Shown here: positions 42,572-51,859 of the stretch, in pieces | Numbering within the stretch: position 1 is the first letter of the stretch | Layout: every line of letters starts with the position of its first letter | NCBI RefSeq assembly: GCF_024397855.1 | Contig: NZ_CP073343.1 | Coordinates: 1,860,001-1,924,000, forward strand | Length of the DNA stretch: 64,000 nucleotides | Direction: 5' to 3' | DNA from: Marinomonas rhizomae | GTDB taxonomy: Bacteria > Pseudomonadota > Gammaproteobacteria > Pseudomonadales > Marinomonadaceae | The notes under the pieces: model-generated | Told to the model about the DNA's origin: nothing | Database searches by the model: none | What the model saw: only the letters and a program-made list of their open reading frames with translations | Translations under genes and position numbers: made by a program

Positions 42572-44136
42572 CCCGGCCAGCTATTCAGTTCTACGACCAC
42601 AACAACCGCCCGATCGCAAGTGCCGGTGGCTATGACGGCGCAGGCGATGGAATGGCAGGGCAGACGCGAGGCTGGTCGCCCAGCGCCCGAACCGCCGATG
42701 CCGCACTTTTGCCAGACCTTGAGCTGGGTAATGCCCGTGCTGAAGACGTGGTGCGTAACAATGCTTACGGCGCTAACGCCGTGCAATTGCACATCGACAA
42801 CATTGTCGGTGACTTGTTTCGATTAAGTTACAAACCTAACTGGAAGCGCCTCGGCATTCCGGAAGAAGAAGCCCGCGCTTTTGCTCGCGAAGTAGAGATG
42901 CTTTGGAATGAAATCGCAGAAGATCCGGGCTGTTATCTCGATGCCGAGCGCAAACGCACATTTACGATGATGATTCGTGAGGGGGTTGGAACACATACGC
43001 GCGTGGGTGAAATCATGCGTGTACCAATTTGGACGGATAGCTTTGACTCTCCTATTCGAACCGCGATCAAAACGATCAATCCGCAGCGCGTCAGCAACCC
43101 TGACGGCACCATGGATACGCCTCGTATAAAAGGTGGAGTTGAACAGAATAGGCACGGAGCAGCCTTGGCCTATCATCTGCGTAACGCAAGCGAGTACGGG
43201 TTAGGCAGCGGCCTTGGTTACAAGTGGGAGCGTATACCGCGCTTTACCCGGTGGGGCCGCCCCAAGTTCATTCATATTTTCGAACCGTTTGGCGAGGGCC
43301 AGACGCGTGGAGCGAATCAGTTTTTAAATGTTCTTGAGCAGATGCAAATGATGCCCAAGATGCAAAAAACAAAGCTTCAAAATGCCATTGTGAGCGCTAT
43401 GTACGCCGCAACCGTTGAAAGCGATTTGGACTCTAAAGAGGTGTTCGAAATGCTGGGTGCAGGCAAAGCCAGCACCACAATGACAAACTATCTATCTAAA
43501 CAAACGCAGTATTATGACGAGGTGAATTTAAAGCTGGGCGGCGTCAATGTCCCCCATTTGTTGCCCAATACTCACCTCAATATGCAAACCTCCGGCAATG
43601 TCGACAATGGTTATGTTGAGCTTGAATCGAGTTTGCTGCGTACGTTAGCAGCGGGTACCAACTCGTCTTACGAAGAGTTATCCCGCGACTTCAGACAGAG
43701 CTCTTACAGTTCAAACCGCGCATCTATGCTCGTGAGCTGGCGTTATTACAAAGGTCGCCGCAAGATCATCGCGGCCCGTGATGCCACCATGATTTTTCGT
43801 TTGTGGTTTGAAGAAATGGTGCTTAGCGGTCAGCTTCGCTTGCCGCGTGCAAAGATGGATTTATACGACGCTCTGGCCGCTTGGACAAATTGCACATGGA
43901 TCGGCACGGGTCGCATGGCCATTGACGGTGTGAAGGAAGTCAAAGAGGCCATTTTGCGTATTGAAGCAGGGCTTTCCTCTTACGAAAAAGAGCTCGCGAA
44001 CATGGGTGAGGACTACCAAGAAGTCTTTGCTCAGCAAGTACGTGAAACCGAAGAGCGCCGCAAAGCCGGCTTAACGCCGCCGATCTGGGCGCAAGTCGAA
44101 GCCTTCGCTCCACAAGAACAACCCCAAGAGGCCTAA
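42568..44136 (+). CDS. Portal protein, lambda gpB family
   Basis: A 522-residue portal. Conserved parts include RNNAYGANAVQLHIDNIVGD, TRVGEIMRVPIW, the TNSSYEELSRDFRQSSYSSN signature and RLPRAKMDLYDALAAW. It forms the dodecameric ring at the capsid vertex through which DNA passes. The order terS-terL-W-portal-protease is that of lambda. Confidence 0.93.
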   Translation: MTRPAIQFYDHNNRPIASAGGYDGAGDGMAGQTRGWSPSARTADAALLPDLELGNARAEDVVRNNAYGANAVQLHIDNIVGDLFRLSYKPNWKRLGIPEEEARAFAREVEMLWNEIAEDPGCYLDAERKRTFTMMIREGVGTHTRVGEIMRVPIWTDSFDSPIRTAIKTINPQRVSNPDGTMDTPRIKGGVEQNRHGAALAYHLRNASEYGLGSGLGYKWERIPRFTRWGRPKFIHIFEPFGEGQTRGANQFLNVLEQMQMMPKMQKTKLQNAIVSAMYAATVESDLDSKEVFEMLGAGKASTTMTNYLSKQTQYYDEVNLKLGGVNVPHLLPNTHLNMQTSGNVDNGYVELESSLLRTLAAGTNSSYEELSRDFRQSSYSSNRASMLVSWRYYKGRRKIIAARDATMIFRLWFEEMVLSGQLRLPRAKMDLYDALAAWTNCTWIGTGRMAIDGVKEVKEAILRIEAGLSSYEKELANMGEDYQEVFAQQVRETEERRKAGLTPPIWAQVEAFAPQEQPQEA

Positions 44137-44138
44137 CC

Positions 44139-45440
44139 ATGTCAGCCAATTTAAAACACATTGCGAGCCGTGCGCTAGATAAACCGCTGTTACTTGATCC
44201 GGGATACGCACGCACGTTCTTTTCAGCGTTATCAAACCGCTTAGGTATCACTCAAATGGTGGACGCTAACGGCGAGGTAATGACGGGCGAGAAGATGCAC
44301 CTTGAAGCGTCCAGCTTCATGAACTCTCGTGATCGTCAGCGACCCTATCAAGTGATCGACGGTGTCGCACTGGTGCCTGTATCTGGCACGTTAGTCCATA
44401 AGTTCGGCCATGTTCAACCTTATTCCGGAATGACAGGTTACGACGGCATTATTACTCGCGTTCAAGCGGCTATTTCTGACCCAGAAGTAAAGGGTATTTT
44501 GCTCGATATGGACACACCAGGGGGAGAGGTCTCTGGCTGCTTTGACGCGGCGCAAACAATCCGATCGTTAGCAAAAGAAGGCGGGAAGCCACTTTGGGCG
44601 GTTGCCGATGATATGGCGTGTAGTGCAGGCATGGCGATTGCCAGTGCCGCAGACCACCGCCTAATCACACAAAGTGCTGTGATGGGTTCCGTTGGCGTGG
44701 TCATGGCTCACCAGTCTTACGCGAGCAAGCTAAAAGAGGACGGTATCAAAGTGACGCTGATCCACTCCGGAGCGCATAAAGTCGATGGTAATCCGTACGA
44801 AGATTTAAGCGTTGAAGCTTTGGAAGCTTTTCAAACCAAGTCAGACACGCTCCGTCAAGAGTTCGCCACTTTAGTTTCCGATCATATCGGTCTATCGGTC
44901 GATTCGGTGCTGGCGACTGAAGCCAAAACCTATCGCGGTCAAGAAGCCATTGATATTGGTTTCGCTGATCAACTTGTTAACGGCAATGAAGCAATCGCCA
45001 TCTTTGCCGACTACCTCAACCAACCTAAATCAACTACTTCAGGAGTGACCATGGCCACGACAGAAACAAATCAGTCAGCGGCAACCACGCCAACGACACC
45101 TGCAGCACAGTCAACAACATTGGCCGCGCCGCAGATGAACGAACGTGATCGCATCAAAGGTATCATGAAGTGCGAAGCGGCCACAGGCCGTGAAACACTT
45201 GCCGAGCATTTCGCGTACAACACGAACATGAGTGTAGAAGATGCACAAGCGGCTCTTGCCGCAGCACCGACAGCACAAGCGCCTGATCTAACCAGTGCGC
45301 AAGCCCACGCCGACAAACTCGACGAGTTAATGTCTGCAGAAGGTAACCCAACGATCACTGATGATGTGGAAGAGTCTGCATCGTCAGATGATGGGGTAAG
45401 TCAATTGACAGCAGCTTACGCCTACACCACTGCGACCTAA
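44139..45440 (+). CDS. Head maturation protease, S49/SppA type (lambda gpC-like), with scaffold region
   Basis: A 433-residue protein. The N-terminal ~300 residues are a ClpP/S49 protease: DTPGGEVSGCFDAAQTIR, catalytic Ser in ADDMACSAGMAIASAADH and Lys in IHSGAHKVDGNPYE. The C-terminal ~130 residues are Thr/Ala-rich and helical, as in scaffold proteins. An in-frame ribosome site and ATG at 45051 indicate a nested scaffold gene, as with lambda C and Nu3. The protease likely cuts itself, scaffold and capsid proteins. Confidence 0.9.
   Translation: MSANLKHIASRALDKPLLLDPGYARTFFSALSNRLGITQMVDANGEVMTGEKMHLEASSFMNSRDRQRPYQVIDGVALVPVSGTLVHKFGHVQPYSGMTGYDGIITRVQAAISDPEVKGILLDMDTPGGEVSGCFDAAQTIRSLAKEGGKPLWAVADDMACSAGMAIASAADHRLITQSAVMGSVGVVMAHQSYASKLKEDGIKVTLIHSGAHKVDGNPYEDLSVEALEAFQTKSDTLRQEFATLVSDHIGLSVDSVLATEAKTYRGQEAIDIGFADQLVNGNEAIAIFADYLNQPKSTTSGVTMATTETNQSAATTPTTPAAQSTTLAAPQMNERDRIKGIMKCEAATGRETLAEHFAYNTNMSVEDAQAALAAAPTAQAPDLTSAQAHADKLDELMSAEGNPTITDDVEESASSDDGVSQLTAAYAYTTAT
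45051..45440 (+). CDS. Nested in-frame scaffold protein (Nu3-like)
   Basis: Within the protease gene, AGGAG lies 5 bases before an in-frame ATG at 45051. It would make a separate 129-residue protein (MATTETNQSAATTPTTPAAQ ... ANKLDEL-like helices, acidic tail). In lambda the scaffold Nu3 arises in the same way from gene C. The internal start is seen; its use is inferred. Confidence 0.65.
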   Translation: MATTETNQSAATTPTTPAAQSTTLAAPQMNERDRIKGIMKCEAATGRETLAEHFAYNTNMSVEDAQAALAAAPTAQAPDLTSAQAHADKLDELMSAEGNPTITDDVEESASSDDGVSQLTAAYAYTTAT

Positions 45441-45476
45441 TCGGTCATTTACTAACTCTATTTAGGAGAGACAAAC

Positions 45477-45830
45477 GTGACTGAAGTTTATCAGAAGCAA
45501 AATATCCCAACGACCGCAGGCAGCGAGCCGACCACGTTTGCAAATGGTCAGGTAACTAGCGGGGTGACATGTCCGAAACTTACCCCACTTGCATTACGCA
45601 CCGCAGATTCTCAAATCGTGGTTTGGGAGCCAGCTGGCTCGGGTGGTGCTGAAAAAGCGCTATTCTTATCTGCCATGGCAATGGATACCACCGCTGGTGC
45701 AGCTCAAAAAGAAGTAATCAAAGGCGGTTACTTCAATGAAGCCGCGATCAATTGGCCGGACGGCATGACCGCAGTTCAGAAAGCCGCCGCATTCGCTGGT
45801 ACGCCTATTAGCCACTCAGTCGTGCGCTAA
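45477..45830 (+). CDS. Head decoration protein, lambda gpD family
   Basis: A 117-residue protein that stabilises the expanded capsid. It starts with GTG after TAGGAGAGACAAAC. SEPTTFANGQVTSGVTCPKL, QIVVWEPAGSGGAEKALFLS and GYFNEAAINWPDG fit the gpD fold. It lies directly before the capsid gene as in lambda. Confidence 0.85.
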   Translation: MTEVYQKQNIPTTAGSEPTTFANGQVTSGVTCPKLTPLALRTADSQIVVWEPAGSGGAEKALFLSAMAMDTTAGAAQKEVIKGGYFNEAAINWPDGMTAVQKAAAFAGTPISHSVVR

Positions 45831-45894
45831 CACTCACCCAATCCGTTCAAATTATGAATCAATTTTTATGCCGTTAACTCGGTAGGGGAAAGCT

Positions 45895-46929
45895 ATGTAT
45901 ACATCTCGTGAGCTGATTGCGGCGAAGAAAGTCTTCCAGCCGCACACCACATTTTTCCGTCGCGTGCTCTTTTCTCGTGAGCGTTACAGCGATAAATCTC
46001 AAGTAGCTATTGATAAAATGACATCAAATAAGCGTAAAGCGGTTTTTGTGTCACCTAAAGTGGCGGGCAAAGTTCGTCGCCAAGATGGCTTTGAGACGCG
46101 CCTTGTGACGCCTCCCTACATTAAGGAAAAAACCGAAATCGACCCAGAAGAGTATGCAGAGCGTATTTTTGGTGAAGATTTGGGGACGCCGCTAACGCCA
46201 GCGCAGCGTTACAACGCAACAGTGATGATTATCAACGAAGATCAGCACAAGGCAATTGATCGCGCCGAAGAGAAAATGTGTGCTGACTTGATTGTGATGG
46301 GTAAGTGTGAAGTTGCAGAAAGTGAGTTGCACGGTGCTTTCGAGCTTGATTATGGTCGTGATGAGGCGAATACAATCAAGCTAATCGGTGCGGCTCGCTG
46401 GCCTCAGCTACCAGCAGATTACAACATCATGTCAGAACTGGAAGAGTACATTGATCTGTCTAGCGGTCTGCCTGATGCGTTCTTTATGGGCAAGACGGCA
46501 TTCGCAAATCTTCGCCGCTTTGATCAAGTCAAAGAGCTGATGGATAAAACCAAGTCCAATGGTGAGGCGTCCATTACTTTCTCCCCTCAGCAAAAGAAAG
46601 AAGAAGGTGTGCAATTCAAGGGCTTCTTGGGTGAATACGAAATCTACGTCTACAACGGCAAGTATGACGACGAAGATGGTAACGAGCAGCTTTACTTCCC
46701 AGCTGAAGGCTTGGCGATCGGCCCTTACAACTACGATGGCTTGTTCGCATACGGTGCGATCAAAGATATCAAAGCGATGAAAAATGGCATGGTGAAGTCC
46801 AAGCGTTACCCGAAAATCATCGAAGAAGATGATCCGTCAATGGAATACATGACTCAGCAGTCATCTCCACTGCCGATCATGCCTGATGCCAATGAATGGG
46901 TGTACATCGAAGTCGACGGTCCAGTGTAA
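45895..46929 (+). CDS. Major capsid protein, lambda gpE family
   Basis: A 344-residue capsid protein. The HTTFFRRVLFSRERYSDKSQ start, the PPYIKEKTEIDPEEYAERIF segment and the C-terminal CxxP-like IVEEDDPSMEYMTQQSSPLP-type end (here IIEEDDPSMEYMTQQ) agree with the phage_cap_E family. It forms the icosahedral shell. A terminator follows, dividing capsid from connector genes. Confidence 0.93.
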   Translation: MYTSRELIAAKKVFQPHTTFFRRVLFSRERYSDKSQVAIDKMTSNKRKAVFVSPKVAGKVRRQDGFETRLVTPPYIKEKTEIDPEEYAERIFGEDLGTPLTPAQRYNATVMIINEDQHKAIDRAEEKMCADLIVMGKCEVAESELHGAFELDYGRDEANTIKLIGAARWPQLPADYNIMSELEEYIDLSSGLPDAFFMGKTAFANLRRFDQVKELMDKTKSNGEASITFSPQQKKEEGVQFKGFLGEYEIYVYNGKYDDEDGNEQLYFPAEGLAIGPYNYDGLFAYGAIKDIKAMKNGMVKSKRYPKIIEEDDPSMEYMTQQSSPLPIMPDANEWVYIEVDGPV

Positions 46930-46951
46930 CCGCTAGCCAAACCATCACAAA

Positions 46952-46977
46952 AGAGGGCGCATTGAGCGCCTTTTTTG
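46952..46977 (+). terminator. Rho-independent terminator after the capsid gene
   Basis: GGGCGC-ATTGA-GCGCC followed by six T residues. Reduced read-through would keep capsid mRNA in excess of connector mRNA. Confidence 0.8.
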
Positions 46978-47010
46978 TTTCTGAATTCTACCATTTTAGG
47001 AGCCGAAACC

Positions 47011-47274
47011 ATGGCCACTGTACAAGAGAAAAAAGCCGCTGAAGAGCAAGCAAAAGCCGATGCGGCTAAGCAAAACGAGCAAAACAAGGGGCAGACGCAA
47101 GAAAAAGCGCCTGTGGTCAAAAATCTGATCGTTACCAAGACGTTTCGAACACAAGACAGCGATGGTAACCGCGTCGAGTTTATCGCGTCACCAAAGCTTC
47201 AAAACGTAGACGAACATGCTGAACTGGCATTAAAAGCAGGCGTTGCGCGTCTACCAACGAAAGACGATGAGTGA
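47011..47274 (+). CDS. Small phage structural protein between capsid and connector genes
   Basis: An 87-residue protein. The N terminus is a charged Ala/Lys/Gln-rich helix (KKAAEEQAKADAAKQNEQNK), and the C-terminal half looks folded (TKTFRTQDSDGNRVEFIASP). In lambda this position is gpFI, a packaging accessory protein. The ATG at 47011 is chosen because TAGGAG precedes it. It overlaps the next gene. Confidence 0.6.
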   Translation: MATVQEKKAAEEQAKADAAKQNEQNKGQTQEKAPVVKNLIVTKTFRTQDSDGNRVEFIASPKLQNVDEHAELALKAGVARLPTKDDE

Positions 47275-47578
47275 TCCATTCGCAATGCTCGATGACGCGG
47301 TTGTCGAGCATTTTGGTATGGCTGGGACCGCTACGGATTTAGAGGGCAATGTCACACCGATCAAAGTCGATGTTAACGACTCTTTTCTGGATCTTATGTC
47401 CGGTGATGTGACGATCAATGCCAGCGAGCCAAAATTAGGCGGTAAAGGCATTGATTGGATCACGCAAGATCACGAGCTAGAGATTAAAGGCGCGCGTTAC
47501 CGTGTTAACCGTGATCCCGAAACAGATATTCACGGCTGGTCTGAAATCCAAGTGAGTCGCATTTATGATCAAAATTGA
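47267..47578 (+). CDS. Head-tail connector, lambda gpFII-like
   Basis: A 103-residue protein (MSDPFAMLDDAVVEHFGMAG ... DHELEIKGARYRVNRDPETD) fitting the FII/phage_attach beta-barrel family, which forms the tail-binding face of the head. The ATG at 47267 lies within the end of the preceding gene. Confidence 0.72.
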   Translation: MSDPFAMLDDAVVEHFGMAGTATDLEGNVTPIKVDVNDSFLDLMSGDVTINASEPKLGGKGIDWITQDHELEIKGARYRVNRDPETDIHGWSEIQVSRIYDQN

Positions 47579-48098
47579 TATCGATACAAAGCAAATTTTG
47601 CCAGCGCTTGGGGCTGTTGAGTTGACTCAGAAAGAGATCAACGCAGCAGCTCATCGCGCGTACCAACGCACAGCGAAAGCAGTACAAAGGCACGTGCTCA
47701 AAGTGCTGTCTAAAGAGCTGGAAACCAAGAATAGTAAGGCCATGCGCCGTCGCATCGTTTTAAAACGCCGCGGCGGTAAGTTCTCGCTGTTTGTTGGCTT
47801 GAATGATTTGCCTGTCAGTGCTCTAAAGGGGCGAATGAAGCAAGTCAGCAACGGCGTGGTGTTTCGTAGTCAGCGCTTTGAAAAAGCGTTTATTGCCAAA
47901 ATGCCGAATGGTAAAAAGTCGGCTTGGCTTCGACGCACGAAAGATCGTATGTCGCTTTCGGAAGTAAAAGCGCCAATCCAAGACGATGCAGAAAAAGCAA
48001 TTCGTCGCCAGCTTTATGACGATATTGTCGAGCTTTTTAGACATCATTTTGAAACAGATATAAAAGGCCGATTGGCCAAAAAGGCAGCGAAGCTATGA
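47565..48098 (+). CDS. Minor tail protein, lambda gpZ family
   Basis: A 177-residue basic protein (ALGAVELTQKEINAAAHRAY; RRIVLKRRGGKFSLFVGLND; helical C terminus) typical of the prophage minor tail protein Z family, involved in tail completion and connection. It overlaps both neighbours. It is the last lambda-like gene before the P2-like tail module. Confidence 0.78.
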   Translation: MIKIDIDTKQILPALGAVELTQKEINAAAHRAYQRTAKAVQRHVLKVLSKELETKNSKAMRRRIVLKRRGGKFSLFVGLNDLPVSALKGRMKQVSNGVVFRSQRFEKAFIAKMPNGKKSAWLRRTKDRMSLSEVKAPIQDDAEKAIRRQLYDDIVELFRHHFETDIKGRLAKKAAKL

Positions 48099-48622
48099 AG
48101 ACCACGACAATCGACGGCCTTTATGATGCTGTCATAGACCGAGTTAAGACGCTGGGTGTGTTTCGCAACGTGCATGACGAGCTAAACACAAGCAAGCCAA
48201 GCGGCAAAGAATGCGTGGTCGAGTTGGAAAGCGTCGATTTTAGCGATGGTGGCCAGCTATATCACGGCATTGATGAAGTATCCGTGTCGTTTTCGATCCT
48301 CGTGTTTTATCCCTTCGTCCGAGGCCGCAAGCCTGTCCGCGAAGTGCGCGAACTGGCGGTGCATGTGGCGCGTTTATTCAGTGCAGCCAAAATCGAAGGC
48401 GGCGACGCCTCGCCAGTGCAAGTTATGGAAGATGCCAGCTTTGATGAGCTATCAAGCCATGTCGTTTGGGAAGTACAAATCCAGATCGACAACATAAAGT
48501 TGGGCGAGTTGCCCGACGAGCCAGAAATACCAAAAGGCGACGCGCTTGCGGCGTGGGTCCCGCATGTTGGCCCCGATCATATCGACTCTTACGAATCTGT
48601 TGAGAGCGGTACGCAGATATGA
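48095..48622 (+). CDS. Phage protein at the head-tail module border
   Basis: A 175-residue protein with no name I can assign. Its position (between gpZ-like and gpV-like genes), LYHGIDEVSVSFSILVFYPF and an alpha/beta build are compatible with a tail-terminator or neck protein. It overlaps both neighbours by 4 bases, so it belongs to the structural operon. Confidence 0.55.
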   Translation: MKTTTIDGLYDAVIDRVKTLGVFRNVHDELNTSKPSGKECVVELESVDFSDGGQLYHGIDEVSVSFSILVFYPFVRGRKPVREVRELAVHVARLFSAAKIEGGDASPVQVMEDASFDELSSHVVWEVQIQIDNIKLGELPDEPEIPKGDALAAWVPHVGPDHIDSYESVESGTQI

Positions 48623-49143
48623 ACACTCGCGAGATAGAACAAGCGATCGCGGCTGTGATCATCATCGCCAACATTGACGAGCTGGATTACGAAACCCGCA
48701 AATTACGCTGTATCCATGGTGACATGTTGACCGCTTGGCTTCCTTGGCCAGCGGAAGTGGGCGGCAATTTTATTCGCTGGCGGCCATTGCGCGTTGGTCA
48801 GCAAGTTGTGCTCGCGTCACACGCGGGGGATCTGACTCAAGCGGCCATCATTGGCATGCTCTACAGCAACGAAATCACGCCAGAAGAAACCAGCGAACAT
48901 ATCGACGTGACCGAGTTTAACGACGGCTCAAAGCTTCGCTACGACAGTGAAAATCAAACATACGAGATCATCGTTGCAGAGCAAAATGTCACGGTAAGCA
49001 AAGATGAAATCAAAGCCAGTTTTGGCGGTAGCGCATCTGTTGAGATGAATGCGTCACAGTTAAAGCTTACCCATGGATCAAGCAGCATTACGCTCGATTC
49101 AACGGGTGTCAAAATTAACGGTTCACGTATCGATTTCAACTGA
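48619..49143 (+). CDS. Baseplate assembly protein, P2 gpV-like spike
   Basis: A 174-residue spike protein. The OB-fold part (RCIHGDMLTAWLPWPAEVGG, QQVVLASHAGDLTQAAIIG) is followed by repeating beta strands (YEIIVAEQNVTVSKDEIKAS ...) of a trimeric beta-helix ending in VKINGSRIDFN. It forms the membrane-piercing tip together with the nearby PAAR protein. Confidence 0.88.
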   Translation: MNTREIEQAIAAVIIIANIDELDYETRKLRCIHGDMLTAWLPWPAEVGGNFIRWRPLRVGQQVVLASHAGDLTQAAIIGMLYSNEITPEETSEHIDVTEFNDGSKLRYDSENQTYEIIVAEQNVTVSKDEIKASFGGSASVEMNASQLKLTHGSSSITLDSTGVKINGSRIDFN

Positions 49144-49145
49144 TT

Positions 49146-49664
49146 ATGGCCTTTACCTTTTCGTACAGCTCAAGCCCTGCGTGGTACTTCGGTGAGGATA
49201 TGCCTACTGGCATATTGTTTGACTACGATGAACTCACGGAAAACATCAGCGCAAATGTGACGCTGCTTTCTGATGGCGATGGAACAGATTTTGTTGTCAG
49301 CTGCAGCTACTCGATCAGCCCAGCCTACCCACTCGATGTATTTAACATAACCGCCAGCGCGACAGGTGTTCAAATAACGGCTCCGTCACTAGCAGGCTTC
49401 TTTCCCATTGAGTTTGTTCACTATCTGCAAGATGGCGAGTCTGTATTCGCTAAATTCTGGCATGAGGTGCCGATGGGTGTCGAAATCGTCGAGTTTCGTC
49501 CCAGTACGCTACGCACATTTACCTACACATTAACGGTCACTGCGACCACGTCGTCGGGCGCAGTGTATTCAACACAACTGGCTATGACAGTCCAACATGA
49601 TTGGACACCTGGCAAACTAAAACTACTGGAGTATGTCGATGCTTTCCGTCGCGCAAATGGGTAA
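49146..49664 (+). CDS. Phage baseplate-region protein of unknown function
   Basis: A 172-residue protein of beta-rich, Thr/Ser-rich composition (TFSYSSSPAWYFGEDMPTGI; YTLTVTATTSSGAVYSTQLA), reminiscent of phage proteins with Ig-like folds. It lies between gpV and PAAR genes and overlaps the latter by 26 bases. No family is assigned. Confidence 0.6.
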   Translation: MAFTFSYSSSPAWYFGEDMPTGILFDYDELTENISANVTLLSDGDGTDFVVSCSYSISPAYPLDVFNITASATGVQITAPSLAGFFPIEFVHYLQDGESVFAKFWHEVPMGVEIVEFRPSTLRTFTYTLTVTATTSSGAVYSTQLAMTVQHDWTPGKLKLLEYVDAFRRANG

Positions 49665-49926
49665 AACGTCAACGGGTCACGGTGGTTATGCACCAGTGCC
49701 TAGTGTTAGCGGTGCCAGCACAGTCTTTGTAAATGGTATCCCCGCATTACGTCAAACAGATACGTACGCGCCGCATTGTGTCGGCCCTGCGTGTCACGTT
49801 GGCTCTGTGTTGACTGGATCATCAAGCGTGTATTGCGAAGGGCTACAGCTCGCGCGTATTGGCGACCCGATTGATTGTGGCGACGTTGTGTCCGCAGGCT
49901 CTGCCAACGTATTCGCCGGAGGCTAA
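49639..49926 (+). CDS. PAAR-domain spike-tip protein
   Basis: A 95-residue PAAR protein (AQMGKTSTGHGGYAPVPSVS; VNGIPALRQTDTY; CVGPACHVGSV; ARIGDPIDCGDVVSAGSANV) with His and Cys residues for a metal. It sharpens the central spike of contractile tails. The ATG at 49639 has GGAG 7 bases upstream, while the ATG at 49633 is too close. Confidence 0.9.
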   Translation: MLSVAQMGKTSTGHGGYAPVPSVSGASTVFVNGIPALRQTDTYAPHCVGPACHVGSVLTGSSSVYCEGLQLARIGDPIDCGDVVSAGSANVFAGG

Positions 49927-49927
49927 C

Positions 49928-50260
49928 ATGGGCATGAGCGAACAAACGGGCAAAGAGCTTGATGGTGTCGCACATTTACGCCAGAGCATTCGGCGTGTAC
50001 TAACCACGCCAATTGGTTCGCGCGTGATGAACCGTACCTATGGATCACGTCTTTTTAGTCTCATTGATCAGCCCATTAACCCCGCTACGCAGGCGTTGAT
50101 TTACCAAGCTGTGGCTGAAGCGCTGGACAAATGGGAGCCGCGCTACACATTAGAAAAAGTGTCTTTGGTTCGGTACGAGCAGGGCGCGTTAACGCTTAAT
50201 TTACAGGGGCGATATACGCCCACGGGTGAGCGGGTCACGATAGAAAATTTAGAGGTATAG
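49928..50260 (+). CDS. Baseplate wedge protein gpW/gp25
   Basis: A 110-residue wedge protein of the GPW/gp25 family (LRQSIRRVLTTPIGSRVMNR; YGSRLFSLIDQPINPATQAL). It nucleates the sheath on the baseplate and has lysozyme-like relatives in T4. GGAGG precedes the ATG at 49928. Confidence 0.92.
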   Translation: MGMSEQTGKELDGVAHLRQSIRRVLTTPIGSRVMNRTYGSRLFSLIDQPINPATQALIYQAVAEALDKWEPRYTLEKVSLVRYEQGALTLNLQGRYTPTGERVTIENLEV

Positions 50261-50261
50261 C

Positions 50262-51248
50262 ATGTCACTGGACGCGATTGATTTTACAAAACTGCCCGCG
50301 CCCAACGTCGTGCGCGAGCTGGATTTTCAGACCATATTTAACGAAATCAAAGCCGATTTCTTAGCACGAGACGAAGATTACGGCAATTTAGCCGAAAGTG
50401 ACCCCGCGTGGATTTTGCTCGAAGTCGCGGCGTATCGTGAGTTTTCCATTCGTCAAAACATCAACGACGACGCTCGTGCGGTTATGCTGCCAAGTGCAAA
50501 GGGGGCGGATCTCGACAATCTCGCAGCGCTATTCAACATAGCGCGCGCGATCATAAAAGAGGCCGATTTAACGGTTAATCCGCCAGTTGAAGCGGTATTA
50601 GAAAGCGACGCGTCACTACTCATACGCACACAACTCGCATTTGAAACGGCCACCGTCGCGGGGCCAATTAACGAATATATCGCTCATGCGCTGAATGCCT
50701 CGGGCGAGATTAAAAGTGTTTCTGTCGATGTGCCACGGTTTGATTATGTCGCGGTCCCGCCGTTGGTTGTACCGCACTTACCAGAGAATGCCATCGTATT
50801 GGTTCCGACATACGACGCCGGGCTAACTGCGCCGCAACCGGGTGATGTAGCGCTGACGCTAATGGGGCGAACGGGAACGGGTGAAGTAGATCAAGCGCTG
50901 TGTGATCAAGTCAAAGATACGCTAGATGACAAAACACCGGTGACCGACACCGTGTTTGTTCGATCCGCACAAATTATCGAATTTGACGTATCCGCAACGC
51001 TGTATTGCTACGCAGATTTGGGTGCAGAAGAAGCCATCGCCAATGCTACGGCAGCCCTGAATGCATATGTGTCAGCGTCACATCGTTTGGGCTATGACAT
51101 AACGTTATCTGGCATTTATGCTGCCTTGCATCAAGGGGGCGTACAGCGTGTTGAGCTTCACGCGCCCACAGAAAACATCATCGTCGGTAAGCGCGAAGCG
51201 GCCTACTGTACCAACATAAACCTTGATTATGGAGGGGTGGCTGAATGA
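50262..51248 (+). CDS. Baseplate assembly protein J
   Basis: A 328-residue gpJ-family wedge protein (ARDEDYGNLAESDPAWILLE; AAYREFSIRQNINDDARAVM; KGADLDNLAALFNI; DTVFVRSAQIIEFDVSATLY). It forms the outer baseplate arms with gpI and connects to fibres. It overlaps gpI by 4 bases. Confidence 0.93.
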   Translation: MSLDAIDFTKLPAPNVVRELDFQTIFNEIKADFLARDEDYGNLAESDPAWILLEVAAYREFSIRQNINDDARAVMLPSAKGADLDNLAALFNIARAIIKEADLTVNPPVEAVLESDASLLIRTQLAFETATVAGPINEYIAHALNASGEIKSVSVDVPRFDYVAVPPLVVPHLPENAIVLVPTYDAGLTAPQPGDVALTLMGRTGTGEVDQALCDQVKDTLDDKTPVTDTVFVRSAQIIEFDVSATLYCYADLGAEEAIANATAALNAYVSASHRLGYDITLSGIYAALHQGGVQRVELHAPTENIIVGKREAAYCTNINLDYGGVAE

Positions 51249-51859
51249 GTTCATTACTACCCCCCAACAGCACGCAGTTCGAACGTGATTTAGAGCAATC
51301 TATGTCACGTATCAGTGATGTGCTGGTGCCGATCGGAACGCTTTGGAACCCGCAAACCTGCCCCGAAACGCACTTGCCTTGGCTTGCTTGGGCACTGAGT
51401 GTCGAAGGTTGGCACGACGAACTCACAGAGCAAGAAAAACGCGACATGATAGCGCAAAGCGCGGATTACCATCGTCGAAAAGGCACAAAGGGCGCAATTC
51501 TCGAAATTGCCCGATGGATTCTTGATGTCGCGGATCTCGATCAGCATCGCGAATTTCAAGCGCCACCGCATTCATTTCGTCTGCGAGTACAAGACACGGG
51601 CAGCATCAAGAGCAAAGCGCACTTTGACCGACTTGTAAGAATGGTCAACAGTGCCAAAGCCGCCCGTTCAAACTTTTTCTCACTGCATGTCCAAAAAAAG
51701 GGTGTGCAAACCCCATTTTTTGGCACAGCAGTACACGCGCTGACAGAGACGCAAGTTCAGCATCAAATACGCGCGATCGTAGAACCCCAACCACTTTATA
51801 TATCAACAGCTGTGCATTACAGCGCGAGTTACTCTATTGGAGCAATGTTAGATGGCTGA
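51245..51859 (+). CDS. Tail protein I
   Basis: A 204-residue P2 gpI-like protein (LLPPNSTQFERDLEQSMSRI; LPWLAWALSVEGWHDELTEQ; HRRKGTKGAILEIA). It joins the baseplate wedge and the tail fibre. It overlaps the fibre gene by 8 bases. Confidence 0.92.
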   Translation: MSSLLPPNSTQFERDLEQSMSRISDVLVPIGTLWNPQTCPETHLPWLAWALSVEGWHDELTEQEKRDMIAQSADYHRRKGTKGAILEIARWILDVADLDQHREFQAPPHSFRLRVQDTGSIKSKAHFDRLVRMVNSAKAARSNFFSLHVQKKGVQTPFFGTAVHALTETQVQHQIRAIVEPQPLYISTAVHYSASYSIGAMLDG

